From the NCBI GenBank assembly GCA_963797015.1, contig CAWCNV010000010.1, positions 1 through 64,000 on the forward strand: DNA of 64,000 bases. Direction: 5' to 3'. This DNA is from JBBPZA01 sp963797015 (GTDB taxonomy: Bacteria > Actinomycetota > Thermoleophilia > Solirubrobacterales > Solirubrobacteraceae). Both the position numbers and the translations under genes were made by a program. Below, in pieces: positions 7,527 to 16,436 of the stretch (position 1 is its first letter; every line of letters begins with the position of its first letter). The notes under the pieces are model-generated. The model did no database searches. It was not told the DNA's origin and saw only the letters and a list, made by a program, of their open reading frames with translations.

Positions 7527-7755
7527 TCCTCCTCCGCGTAGCGAGCATGAGCCTCGCCAACAAGGGAGCAGACTGCCGAGGTCGAGCGCCCGCGCTTCCG
7601 GATCTCCGATGGCGGGGCCCTCGGGGCTCAGACCGTCTACCTGGAGATCACGCCCGCGTAGCGTCTTCGGCTGGCGCTTGCGCGATCGCTGCGAGCGTCT
7701 GGGGCGCCACATTCGCGCCCGCTTGTCGTCCGCAGGAGGCACCTCAGACCCGCTG
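7527..7755. other. Intergenic region between the IS-truncated gene and the exporter
   Basis: I see no supported gene here. A minus-strand frame continues upstream to 7742, but it reads as Arg/Pro-rich text without codon bias, and the strong ribosome site at 7530 marks the true start of the small gene below it. No repeat or terminator stands out. Confidence 0.5.
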
Positions 7756-9333
7756 TCACCTTCTCTCGTAACGGCGCGCGGCGGCGCGCTTGGCCGGCAG
7801 CACCACGAGGGCGAACAGGGCGCCGGCGAGCACCACGATCGCGCCGGCTAGGGCGGCGAGGTCCATGCCGCTCATGAATGCGGCGCGGGATGCGCCCGCC
7901 AGCAGGGCACCGGTCGATCCGCCCACGTGATGGGCCACCTCCAGGGCACCGCCGATCGACCCGAGGATGGTGCTCTGGACGTCATGCGGGACGTGGGACG
8001 GCGCCAGCGCCGCGGTCATCCGATGCTGATAGCGGGTGGATAGCAGGCTGCCGAGGACCGCGACCCCGAGGGCGCCGCCGACCTGCAGGAACGTGCCGTT
8101 GGTGGCCGAGCCGACGCCAGTGTGCTCGCTGGGCAGAGAGCCCATTACCGAGCCGGTGGCCGCCGGGAGAACCATGCCCGCGCCGACCCCGAGCATGATC
8201 ATGCCCGGCAACGCACCGGCGTAGGAGGTGGTGACCGAGGCACCGGAGAGCTCCCAGAGGCCGGCAGCGACCGTGAGCATGCCCGCGGTGATGGTCAGCT
8301 TGGTCCCCAGCCTGCGGACCAGCGCAGACGACATCGGGGCGACCACGACTATCGCGCCCGCAGCGGGAAGCGTCCGCACCCCTGCCTGCAGAGCGGTGTA
8401 GCCGAGCTGGAACTGCAGGAACTGGGTCAGCACGAACAGGGCGCCGAAGAGCCCGAACATGACCAGGCCGACCGACACGATCGCGCCCGAGAAACTCCTA
8501 CTGCGAAACAAGTGCAGGTTGAGCATCGGCTCAGCACGGGTGTATTCCCAAGCCACGAATGCGCTCAGGATCACCAGCCCCGCCACTCCCGCAACGATCA
8601 CGCCGGGCGCCGACCAGCCATCAACCGGCGCCTCGATGATCGCCCAGAGCACGAGCCCGAGCCCGGCGATCGAAAGCAGCGAGCCGGCCGGATCCGGGCG
8701 CTCGGCGATCGGATTCTTCGAGTCAGGTACGAGCGGAATCGCGAGTGCCAGGCCGGCGAGCGCGATCGGCACGTTGATCAAGAACACCGATCCCCACCAG
8801 AAGTGCGCCAGGAGCAATCCGCCGACGATCGGACCGAGCGCGATGCCTGCGCCGCTCGTTGCCGACCACACCCCCAGCGCCTTTTGGCGCTCCGCTCGGT
8901 CGGTGAAAGTGTTCGTGATGATCGACAAGGTCGAGGGCATGATCAGCGCGGCGCCGATGCCCATACTCGCCCGCGCCGCGATCAGCAAGCCGGTTGACCC
9001 GGAGAACGCCGCCCACGTCGAGCCCGCGGCGAACGCCGCCAGACCCGCCACGAAGGTCCGCTTGCGGCCGATCCGGTCGGCCAGGCTCCCGGCCACGAGC
9101 AGCAGACCTCCGAATACGAGCACGTAGGCATCGACGATCCACTGAAGCTGGCTGTCGGTGGCATGCAGCTCTCGCACCAGCGTCGGCAGCACCACGTTGA
9201 GAACGGTGTTGTCCAGGGAGATGATCAACAGCGGTACGCAGAGCACCGCCAGCGCCAGCCAGCGCCGAGATGGCCCGGCCGCGAGCGCCGGTGAGGTCGG
9301 CTTCGAACGGACGGAACCGCTGGTAAGGGGCAT
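7756..9333 (-). CDS. DHA2-family multidrug exporter (MFS, 14 membrane segments)
   Basis: A 525-residue integral membrane protein. After a short basic N-terminus it opens with the DHA2 motif region LDNTVLNVVLPTLVRELHA. The MFS signature GSLADRIGRKRTFVAG (about residue 82) lies in the first cytoplasmic loop, and GIALGPIVGGLL is the antiporter motif C in segment 5. About fourteen hydrophobic segments fit the EmrB/QacA type, which expels drugs or metabolites in exchange for protons. It starts at ATG 9331-9333 and has no partner membrane-fusion gene nearby. The gene is intact, in contrast to the damaged genes on its downstream side. Substrate cannot be read from sequence. The 190 bases upstream contain no regulator gene. 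Confidence 0.9.
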   Translation of the reverse strand: MPLTSGSVRSKPTSPALAAGPSRRWLALAVLCVPLLIISLDNTVLNVVLPTLVRELHATDSQLQWIVDAYVLVFGGLLLVAGSLADRIGRKRTFVAGLAAFAAGSTWAAFSGSTGLLIAARASMGIGAALIMPSTLSIITNTFTDRAERQKALGVWSATSGAGIALGPIVGGLLLAHFWWGSVFLINVPIALAGLALAIPLVPDSKNPIAERPDPAGSLLSIAGLGLVLWAIIEAPVDGWSAPGVIVAGVAGLVILSAFVAWEYTRAEPMLNLHLFRSRSFSGAIVSVGLVMFGLFGALFVLTQFLQFQLGYTALQAGVRTLPAAGAIVVVAPMSSALVRRLGTKLTITAGMLTVAAGLWELSGASVTTSYAGALPGMIMLGVGAGMVLPAATGSVMGSLPSEHTGVGSATNGTFLQVGGALGVAVLGSLLSTRYQHRMTAALAPSHVPHDVQSTILGSIGGALEVAHHVGGSTGALLAGASRAAFMSGMDLAALAGAIVVLAGALFALVVLPAKRAAARRYERR

Positions 9334-9525
9334 CGGTTAGGAGATTCGCCAAGTCTGCCCCGAGCGGCATCGGTAAATGCCACCACTTGGCGGTGCGGCC
9401 GACCACCGATCGCGTCGCGACGGCGAAACCATCGGCGGGCTTCTCGGCAGCGGGAACCGCACACCTTCCGGGATGGCCAAAGCCAGATGGGCTTTGCGCG
9501 GCGGCGTGCCGAGCTTCTTCGTCGG

Positions 9526-10206
9526 TTAGTGGTCGTGGCCGTGACCGCGTACGGTCAGCCAGCTCTCCCAGGTGATACGAAGGATCAAGGCCGTGATCAC
9601 CAGGGCGATGATCGGGTCGGCGACCGGTAGACCGAGAGCGACCATCGCGGCGCTTCCCACCACTCCCGCGCTCACGATGGCGTCGCTCCGTGCGTGGGCG
9701 CCGTCCGCGATGAGAGCCGGGCTGATCAGCCTCTTCCCGGCCGATGTCCGCACCTGAGCAGCGACCGCGTTCCCCACCACCCCGACCACTCCAGCGATGC
9801 CAAGGGCGAGTAGATGCTGCGGCGCGAGCGGGTGGACGATCTTCTCCACGGCGAAGACGCCGGCGACGCACGCGCTGGCGAAGATCGTCAGGACGACTGC
9901 CAAGCCCGAGTAGCGCTCGGCTCGCGCGGACCGTAGAAGGAACGCCGCCCCGAGGGGGACGGCGGTCAGCGCGTCGCCCGCGTTGTGGATCAGGTCGGCG
10001 AGCAGCGCCACGCTTCCCGTCGCGATGTAGATCGCGCCCTGGACCGCGGCGGTCAGGGACAGAATGCCCAGCGACACGATGACCGTTTTCAGCCCCTCCC
10101 GCGAGCGACGAATCGACGGATCGATCAGGCCGTGGGAGTGCCCCGCCGGTGCGCTCGCAGGATGGTGATGCTCGCCCGCCAGATCGCACGTAGAGGTATG
10201 GGACAT
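9526..10206 (-). CDS. Cation diffusion facilitator (CDF) family transporter
   Basis: A 226-residue protein from ATG 10204-10206 (MSHTSTCDLAGEHHHPA); a TTG six codons upstream is an alternative start. The N-terminus is His-rich and the C-terminus ends GHGHDH, typical metal-loading tails. Six membrane segments carry the CDF signature SVALLADLIHNAGDAL in segment 2 and a HARSDAIVSAGVV motif in segment 5, which hold the Asp/His residues of the intramembrane metal site. The long cytoplasmic C-terminal domain of full-size CDF proteins is missing. It probably exports zinc, cobalt or cadmium. It is divergent from a second CDF-like gene at 10303, with 96 bases between them. Confidence 0.85.
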   Translation of the reverse strand: MSHTSTCDLAGEHHHPASAPAGHSHGLIDPSIRRSREGLKTVIVSLGILSLTAAVQGAIYIATGSVALLADLIHNAGDALTAVPLGAAFLLRSARAERYSGLAVVLTIFASACVAGVFAVEKIVHPLAPQHLLALGIAGVVGVVGNAVAAQVRTSAGKRLISPALIADGAHARSDAIVSAGVVGSAAMVALGLPVADPIIALVITALILRITWESWLTVRGHGHDH

Positions 10207-10302
10207 GCGGGGCGAGTATGGCAACGGGTCCTTTCGCCGCCCCGACCGGGTACCCCGCGGTCACCACCACGACGCCGAGGCGGCGCAGTCTAAGCTCGGG
10301 GT

Positions 10303-11007
10303 GTGAGTCCGACCGCCACGGAGCTCCCGCTCGTCCAGGTCGAAGTGCCGCCTCGCGTGTCCGACCGAGGCCGGCTCGTGCGGCGGGCGAAGCTGCTCGC
10401 GTGGATCGGGGTGGGATGGCACGGGATCGAGGCCGCGATCGCCGTCGGCGCCGGCATCGCCGCCGGGTCCATCGCGCTGATCGGATTCGGTGCCGACTCG
10501 CTGATCGAGTCCATCGCGGGATTCGTGCTGCTCTGGCGCTTCGCCGGAGGCCGCGCCGGATCTGAGGCGGCCGAGCGCCGCGCGCAGCGCCTGATCGGCG
10601 CGAGCTTCTACGTCATCGCCGTGTATGTCGGCGTGGAGGCGGTGCGGACGCTGGTGTTAGGGGACCACCCAGAGGTGAGCTGGGTCGGGATCGGCCTAGC
10701 TGCCTTCACGCTGGTGACGATGCCGCCGCTGGCGGCAGCCAAGGCGCGGGTCGGCGAGGCGCTGGGCTCCTCGGCCACCAAGTCCGAGGGGCGGCAGAAC
10801 ATGCTGTGCGCTTACCTCTCGGCCGCCCTGCTCGTCGGGCTCGGAGCCAACGCGCTCGCGGGCTGGTGGTGGGCCGACCCCGCCACCGCCCTGCTCATCG
10901 CCGCGGTCGCCGTCCGCGAGGGGCGAGAGGCGTGGCGAGGAGAGTCGTGCTGCACCGCGCCGGTCGGAATCGACGGTGAACCCTGCGCCGACGACTGCTG
11001 CGCCTGA
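10303..11007 (+). CDS. CDF-like cation transporter with Cys-rich tail
   Basis: A 234-residue protein from GTG 10303. Membrane segments begin at about residue 30, with the CDF-type motif SIALIGFGADSLIESIAGF (about 58-76). A second HxxxD-like motif is weaker than in the neighbour (SSATKSEGRQNMLCAYL). The C-terminus carries ESCCTAPVGIDGEPCADDCC, five cysteines and acidic residues that could bind a soft metal. It is divergent from the CDF gene at 9526-10206 and lies 101 bases before the flavin monooxygenase, on the same strand. Joint control of the metal genes is plausible but not shown by a visible operator. The substrate is unknown. Confidence 0.75.
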   Translation: MSPTATELPLVQVEVPPRVSDRGRLVRRAKLLAWIGVGWHGIEAAIAVGAGIAAGSIALIGFGADSLIESIAGFVLLWRFAGGRAGSEAAERRAQRLIGASFYVIAVYVGVEAVRTLVLGDHPEVSWVGIGLAAFTLVTMPPLAAAKARVGEALGSSATKSEGRQNMLCAYLSAALLVGLGANALAGWWWADPATALLIAAVAVREGREAWRGESCCTAPVGIDGEPCADDCCA

Positions 11008-11108
11008 ATTTCCACTTCGCGCTGGGGTAGGCTCGCGCTCGGGATCGAGCGCCTGCGGGACTGGCTCGCCCGGACGCGCTAGGTTCGGGTTACGGAGGGT
11101 CGGAGTAC

Positions 11109-12215
11109 ATGAGCGATGGCGTCGCGACCGAGCGCCGTGAGGTCGTCGTGGTCGGTGGTGGCCAGGCGGGCCTGGCGATTGGCTACTTCCTCGCGCAGCA
11201 GGGGCGCGACTTCGTGATCCTGGAGGCGGCCGGCGAGCCCGCCGCTGCTTGGCGCGAGCGGTGGGACTCGCTCAGGCTGTTCACGCCGGTGCGTTACGAC
11301 GCCCTACCCGGCCTGCCCTTCCCGGGCGATCCGGACCAATACCCGACCAAGGACCACGTCGCCGACTACTTGACCGAGTACGTGCGGCGCTTCGATCTCC
11401 CGGTCGAACTCGCCAGCCCGGTGCGCTCGGTCAGGAAGTCGAACGGGACCTATCTGGTCGAGCTCGACGGGCGCTCGATCGAGGCCGGCCAGATTGTGAT
11501 CGCCACGGGACCGTTCCAGACCCCGTTCGTGCCACCGATCGCCGCGGGCCTCGGTCCAGAGGTCGTCCAGATGCACAGCATCGCCTACCGCTCACCACGG
11601 GACATCCCCGCGGGCCGGGTGCTGGTGGTCGGCGGCGGCAACACCGGCTACCAGATCGCCGAGGAGCTTTCCGCCTCGCGCGAGGTCCACATCTCGATCG
11701 GATCGCCGCAGAAGCCACTTCCGCAGCGCATCCTCGGCCGCGACCTGTTCTGGTATCTCGACAAGACCGGGGTGATCCGTAAGGCAAGGGACACCCGGAT
11801 CGGCCGGCGGATGCAGGCCAACGAAGACACCTTGATCGGCTCCAGTCCGCGCCGCCTGCGCCGTCACGGCGTCGCGTTCCACGAGCGAGCCCTCGATGCC
11901 GCCGGCTCGGCTGTGACGTTCAGCGACGACACCACGCTGAAGGTCACCGCCGTGATTTGGGCAACTGGGTTCCGCCTCGACCACTCCTGGATCGATGTGC
12001 CTGTGTTCGATCCGCAGGGCGCGGTTGTGCACGAGCGGGGCCTGACCGAGTCGCCCGGCCTGTATTTCCTCGGCCTGCCCTGGCAGCACACGAGAGGCTC
12101 CGCGCTGCTCGGCTTCATCAAGGACGACGCCCGGTACCTGGCCGAGCAGATCGCCGCGGGGCCGCCGCGCGAGCCAGCCCGCCTGACGACTTCAACTGAG
12201 ACGAGGCCCGCATGA
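11109..12215 (+). CDS. Flavin-containing monooxygenase (CzcO-like flavoprotein)
   Basis: A 368-residue cytoplasmic protein from ATG 11109, with a GGAGGG-type ribosome site upstream. The FAD-binding loop is VVVGGGQAGLAIGYF (residues 13-27), the NAD(P)-binding loop is VLVVGGGNTGYQIAEEL (about 171-187), and an ATG-type motif VIWATGFRLD lies near 283. This is the two-dinucleotide architecture of flavin monooxygenases of COG2072, which use NADPH and oxygen. Members near cation transporters are often named CzcO. Its TGA overlaps the ATG of the multicopper oxidase (ATGA), so the two are translated together, which suggests a shared role in metal or redox defence. The exact substrate is not deducible. 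Confidence 0.85.
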   Translation: MSDGVATERREVVVVGGGQAGLAIGYFLAQQGRDFVILEAAGEPAAAWRERWDSLRLFTPVRYDALPGLPFPGDPDQYPTKDHVADYLTEYVRRFDLPVELASPVRSVRKSNGTYLVELDGRSIEAGQIVIATGPFQTPFVPPIAAGLGPEVVQMHSIAYRSPRDIPAGRVLVVGGGNTGYQIAEELSASREVHISIGSPQKPLPQRILGRDLFWYLDKTGVIRKARDTRIGRRMQANEDTLIGSSPRRLRRHGVAFHERALDAAGSAVTFSDDTTLKVTAVIWATGFRLDHSWIDVPVFDPQGAVVHERGLTESPGLYFLGLPWQHTRGSALLGFIKDDARYLAEQIAAGPPREPARLTTSTETRPA

Positions 12216-13858
12216 GTACGACCGACCAGTTCCCCACGGACGCAACTGGGCTGCCCGAGGCGACATCACCCGACGTGGTCGACCTCGTTGACGGTGCCGA
12301 GTTCGACCTGCGGATCATGCCGGTCGCCAAGCGGCTCGGCGACGCGACTGTGCGGATGCTGGGCTACAACGGCTCGATCCCAGGTCCGACCCTCAAGGTG
12401 AAGGAGGGATCAGAGATCGTGGTCCACGTCGAGAACCAGGGCGATACGGAGGCCACCGTCCACTGGCACGGGTTGCGGCTCGAGAACCGCTACGACGGGA
12501 CCCACGAGACCCAGGCGCCGATCCTGGTCGGCGAGCGCTTTTCGGCCCGCGTGACCTTCCCCGACCCGGGGCTGTACTGGTACCACCCGCACATCCGCGA
12601 GGACTACGGCAAGGAAATGGGCCTGTACGGCAACGTGCTGGTGGAGCCCGCGGATCCGAACTACTGGCCGCCGGCCCACCGCGAGGTCCTCCTGACGCTC
12701 GACGACGTGCTGCTCGAAGACGGAAAGGTCGCGCCGTTCAGCCGCGCCGAGACGACCCACTCGGCGATGGGCCGCTTCGGCGAGGTGCTGCTGGTCGGCG
12801 GCGAGCGCGATCTCTCGCTGAGCGCGCGGCGCGGCGAAGTGGTGCGCTTCTACTTGACCAACACGGCGAACACTCGGGTCTTCAGGGTTGCGTTGCCGGG
12901 GGCGCAGCTGAAGCTTGTCGGCGGCGACAGCGGCCATGTCGAGCGCGAGGTGCTCGTCGATGACGTAGTGCTGGCGCCGTCGGAGCGTGTGGTGGTCGAC
13001 GTACTGTTCGACCAGGCCGGAGCGCTGAGGCTGGAGCATCAGACCCCGGATCGGGTCTATCCGCTCGCGGCGGTCGACGTGGGTGAGGCGCGCGCCGAGC
13101 CGTCGCTGGAGGCGCAGTTCGGGGCGCTGCGGACCAACGCCGACATGGTCGCCGAGCGCGAGCGGATCGCGCCCTACCTGGAGGCTCCGCCCGCCAAGAC
13201 GCTGGCGTTCATCGCGGAGATGGACATGGGCACTCCGGAGGGCGAGGGGCCGATCGTCTACGCCTGCCCGATGCATCCCGAGGTCGTCAGCGAGGCGCCC
13301 GGCCACTGCCCGGCCTGCGGGATGAAGTTGCTGCCGTCCGAGCTGGTCGCCCAGGCCGGAGGGGGCGCTGAGCATGAGGGCCACAGCGACGACGACCAAG
13401 GGGTCCATGAGCATCACAGCCACGCCAACGGAGGCCACGACCACGCGGCGGCCGCTGGCATCGAGTGGGAAGACGACATGGTCGAGGTCAACCGCCTGAC
13501 GACGCCGGCCAACATGCGCTGGAAGCTGGTCGACCGCGATACGGGCGCCGAGAACGCGGCGATCGACTGGCGGTTCCGGGTCGGAGACCAGGTGAAGATC
13601 CGCCTCCTCAACGAGATGGCCGGAGACCATCCGATGCACCACCCCTTCCACATCCACGGCGCCGGGCGTTTCCTCGTCCTCGGCCGCGACGGAGTCGTCG
13701 AGCCCAACCTCGTCTGGAAGGACACCGTGCTGGTGCGCACCGGGGAGACGGTGGACATCCTGCTCGACGTGAGCAATCCGGGACTGTGGATGGCTCACTG
13801 CCACATCGCCGAGCACCACGAGAGCGGCATGATGTTCAGCTTCAACGTCGACGCGTAA
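12212..13858 (+). CDS. Multicopper oxidase with inserted heavy-metal-binding domain
   Basis: A 548-residue protein, coupled to the gene before it. Copper ligands appear in order: HWHG (about residues 84-87) and WYHPH (123-127) in the first cupredoxin domain, HHPFHIHG (476-483) and HCHIAEHHESGM (529-540) in the last, giving the T1 site and the trinuclear cluster. Between domains 2 and 3 lies a heavy-metal-binding module, YACPMHPEV ... HCPACGMKLLP (349-376), followed by a His-rich linker (EHHSHANGGHDHAA). The N-terminus (MSTTDQFPTDATGLPEATSP) has no Tat or Sec signal, unusual for this family, which normally oxidises Cu(I) or organic substrates in the periplasm. The natural substrate is unknown. 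A role in copper handling fits the neighbours. Confidence 0.9.
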   Translation: MSTTDQFPTDATGLPEATSPDVVDLVDGAEFDLRIMPVAKRLGDATVRMLGYNGSIPGPTLKVKEGSEIVVHVENQGDTEATVHWHGLRLENRYDGTHETQAPILVGERFSARVTFPDPGLYWYHPHIREDYGKEMGLYGNVLVEPADPNYWPPAHREVLLTLDDVLLEDGKVAPFSRAETTHSAMGRFGEVLLVGGERDLSLSARRGEVVRFYLTNTANTRVFRVALPGAQLKLVGGDSGHVEREVLVDDVVLAPSERVVVDVLFDQAGALRLEHQTPDRVYPLAAVDVGEARAEPSLEAQFGALRTNADMVAERERIAPYLEAPPAKTLAFIAEMDMGTPEGEGPIVYACPMHPEVVSEAPGHCPACGMKLLPSELVAQAGGGAEHEGHSDDDQGVHEHHSHANGGHDHAAAAGIEWEDDMVEVNRLTTPANMRWKLVDRDTGAENAAIDWRFRVGDQVKIRLLNEMAGDHPMHHPFHIHGAGRFLVLGRDGVVEPNLVWKDTVLVRTGETVDILLDVSNPGLWMAHCHIAEHHESGMMFSFNVDA

Positions 13859-13900
13859 TCCGGGCGCTCAGCGACGGAGAGGCGCCACGCGGGTCGGTGC

Positions 13901-13929
13901 TTGACGCTCCCCGGCGTGCGGGGTAGCTT
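13901..13929 (+). promoter_or_regulatory. Candidate sigma-70-type promoter for the MMPL gene
   Basis: TTGACG at 13901-13906 and TAGCTT at 13924-13929 are separated by 17 bases, and the ATG at 14026 is about 90 bases further. The -35 box is close to consensus; the -10 box matches at only three positions. The spacer contains a CCCC/GGGG hairpin (13910-13924) that could bind a regulator. A good ribosome site (AGGAGG) precedes the ATG. Confidence 0.4.
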
Positions 13930-14025
13930 CGATCCGATCGTCGGGGTTGCGCTGGGCACGGCACCACGCCTTGGCTGTGTCGCCGCTGCTCGGCTACCCG
14001 GCCGGCCCACCTCAGGAGGCACCCG

Positions 14026-16332
14026 ATGTCAGTGAGTTCTCGTCGTAGGCCCGATCAGCCGGCCGCCGCCGGCAGGTCGGGGGCGCGGGGTGTTGGCGCG
14101 CGCGCGGGTGTCTGGAGCGCCCGGCACCGCAAGGTGGCGATCTGGGGGTGGGTGGCATTCGTCCTGCTCGCATTCGCGATCGGCGCGTCGACCGGGACGA
14201 AGACCCTCGACAACTCCCAGACGGGTGTCGGCGAGTCTGGGCGCGCCGATCGCACGATCGACGCGGCATTCCCGAAGTACGCCCAGGAGATGGTGCTCGT
14301 TCAGAGCAGCACCCGGACTGCGGCTGACCCGTCGTTTCGCGCGGTGGTCGCCGATGCGCGGCGTCGGCTTGCGGGGGTGCCCTACGCGGGCGCGTTCGAG
14401 AGCCCTTACGCGCCGGGCAACCGCGGGCAGATCTCCAGAGACGGCAAGTCGGCCCTGCTGCGGTTCCAGATCGCCGGTCATGACAAGGATGTGAAGAAAC
14501 GCGTGGCGCCGGCCCTGAAGGCCGTCGCTGCCGTCCAGGCTGCTCATCCGGGGTTCACGGTCGGAGAGTTCGGCGACGCCAGCACTGAGAAGCAGCTCGA
14601 CCAGGTCGTCTCCGACGACTTCAAGAAGGCGTTGATCACTTCGCTGCCCATCACCCTGGTGATCCTGCTGATCGCCTTCGGTGCCGTCGTGGCGGCTTCC
14701 GTGCCACTCGTCTTGGCGCTCACCGCGGTGTTGGCGACGATCGGCCTGATCGGTCCGATCAGCCACATCGGCAACGGGGTCGACAGCTCCATCAACGAGG
14801 TGATCTTGCTGATCGGCCTCGCGGTCGGGGTCGACTACTCGATGTTCTACCTCCGGCGCGAGCGGGAGGAGCGCGAGCGGGGTCGCAGCGAAGATGCGTC
14901 GTTGGCGGCTGCGGCCGCGACATCGGGCCGCGCGGTGTTGATCTCGGGCTTCACGGTGATGATCGCCATGGCGGGGATGTACTTGGCCGGGGCGCCCACC
15001 TTCCAGTCATTCGCCACCGGCACGATCATCGTCGTCGCGGTCGCCGTGGTGGGCTCGCTGACGGTGTTGCCCGCGATCCTCGCCTGGCTGGGGGATCGGG
15101 TGGAGAAGGGTGGTGTCCCGGTTATCAAGGACAAGCCCTGGAACGCCCCCGAAAGCGGGCTCTGGGGGCGGATCGTCGATCGCGTCCTGCGTCACCCCGT
15201 GATCTCGATAGTGGTCGCGGCCGGCGTGCTCGTCGCCCTGGCCATACCCGCGTTCAGTCTGCACACCGCGAACCAGAGCGTCGAGTCGCTACCCCAGAAC
15301 CTCTCGTCGATCAAGACGTACAACAAGATCCAGGAGGCCTTCCCCGGCGGGCCGATCCCGGCCGTCGTGGTCGTCAAGGCGCCCGACGTGGGCGCGCCCG
15401 CGGTACGGCGCGCGATCGCGGGGCTTCGCGCTCGGGCCGCCGCCAACCCCAACTTCAAGCAGCCGATCACGATCGAGGTGAACCCCGCGCGGACTGTGGC
15501 CAGGCTCGAGATCCCCGTAGCGGGGAACGGCACCGACTCCAAGTCAAAGGCAGCGCTTTCCGAGCTGCGCGACAAGCTCATTCCCGCGACAACCGGAAGG
15601 GTTCCGGGGGTGACGGCCGACGTCACGGGCTACACCGCCGGCTCGACGGACTTCAACGACACGCTGAAGTCCCACGTCCCGGTGGTCTTCGCCTTCGTGC
15701 TCTCGGCGGCGTTCCTGCTGTTGCTGTTCACGTTCCGCTCGATCGTGATCCCGCTGAAGGCGATCCTGCTCAACCTGCTGTCGGTCGGCGCCGCGTACGG
15801 GATCATCGTGTGGATCTTCCAAGAGGGGCACCTCGAGTCGTTCCTCGGATTCAAATCGAACGGCGCGATCACGTCCTGGATGCCGCTGTTCCTGTTCGTG
15901 GTCCTTTTCGGGCTCTCGATGGACTACCACGTGTTCATCCTCACGCGGATCCGCGAGGCCTATGACCGCGGGATGCCAACCGACAAGGCGGTGTCGCACG
16001 GAATCAAGACCACCGCCGGCGTCGTGACCAGCGCCGCGGTGGTGATGATCGCGGTGTTCGCCATCTTCGCGACCCTGTCCCTGATCGTGTTCAAGGAGCT
16101 GGGCGTCGGCCTGGCGATGGCCGTCCTCATCGACGCCACGCTCGTCCGCGCGGTGCTGCTGCCCGCAACCATGAAGCTGCTCGGAGACTGGAACTGGTAT
16201 CTGCCCAGCTGGCTGAACTGGCTGCCCCACGTCAGCCCCGAGGGCGCCGGGCTCCCGCCCGCTATCGAAGACGGCAAGACGCCGGGCGAAGGCGCGGCCC
16301 CCCGCGAGTCACCGAAACCCAGTTCCGCTTAG
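14026..16332 (+). CDS. MMPL-family transporter (RND superfamily)
   Basis: A 768-residue protein with a clear AGGAGG ribosome site before ATG 14026. The layout is two repeats, each with one membrane helix, a large extracytoplasmic loop and a cluster of five helices. Motifs in the clusters are GLAVGVDYSMFYLRR (about residue 265) and VVLFGLSMDYHVFILTR (about 625), the GxxxDY pair that relays protons in MmpL proteins. Family members export lipids, siderophores or drugs. The mycobacterial lipid-specific tail is missing, and the protein ends in a short Pro/Glu-rich extension. It is the last gene of the transport block. The substrate is open; a general export role is inferred. Confidence 0.9.
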   Translation: MSVSSRRRPDQPAAAGRSGARGVGARAGVWSARHRKVAIWGWVAFVLLAFAIGASTGTKTLDNSQTGVGESGRADRTIDAAFPKYAQEMVLVQSSTRTAADPSFRAVVADARRRLAGVPYAGAFESPYAPGNRGQISRDGKSALLRFQIAGHDKDVKKRVAPALKAVAAVQAAHPGFTVGEFGDASTEKQLDQVVSDDFKKALITSLPITLVILLIAFGAVVAASVPLVLALTAVLATIGLIGPISHIGNGVDSSINEVILLIGLAVGVDYSMFYLRREREERERGRSEDASLAAAAATSGRAVLISGFTVMIAMAGMYLAGAPTFQSFATGTIIVVAVAVVGSLTVLPAILAWLGDRVEKGGVPVIKDKPWNAPESGLWGRIVDRVLRHPVISIVVAAGVLVALAIPAFSLHTANQSVESLPQNLSSIKTYNKIQEAFPGGPIPAVVVVKAPDVGAPAVRRAIAGLRARAAANPNFKQPITIEVNPARTVARLEIPVAGNGTDSKSKAALSELRDKLIPATTGRVPGVTADVTGYTAGSTDFNDTLKSHVPVVFAFVLSAAFLLLLFTFRSIVIPLKAILLNLLSVGAAYGIIVWIFQEGHLESFLGFKSNGAITSWMPLFLFVVLFGLSMDYHVFILTRIREAYDRGMPTDKAVSHGIKTTAGVVTSAAVVMIAVFAIFATLSLIVFKELGVGLAMAVLIDATLVRAVLLPATMKLLGDWNWYLPSWLNWLPHVSPEGAGLPPAIEDGKTPGEGAAPRESPKPSSA

Positions 16333-16436
16333 ACGCCGTCTCACGCTGCGGCTCAAAGCAACCAGTAACTGGAAGCACCCGCCGGAGACGCGACGCGAGA
16401 ACACGCTCGGGCGCAGCCGGGCGTAGAGGTGGCTCG

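Noticed and set aside
9334..9525. A regulator gene upstream of the drug exporter
   Set aside because: No frame in this 190-base spacer has a plausible start, codon bias or a helix-turn-helix; only a short imperfect inverted repeat around CCACTTGGCGGTG was seen.
11008..11108. Short frame ending LGIERLRDWLARTR before the monooxygenase
   Set aside because: Although it reads like a protein end, it has no start and spans only about 15 credible codons; it may be a gene relic but cannot be supported.
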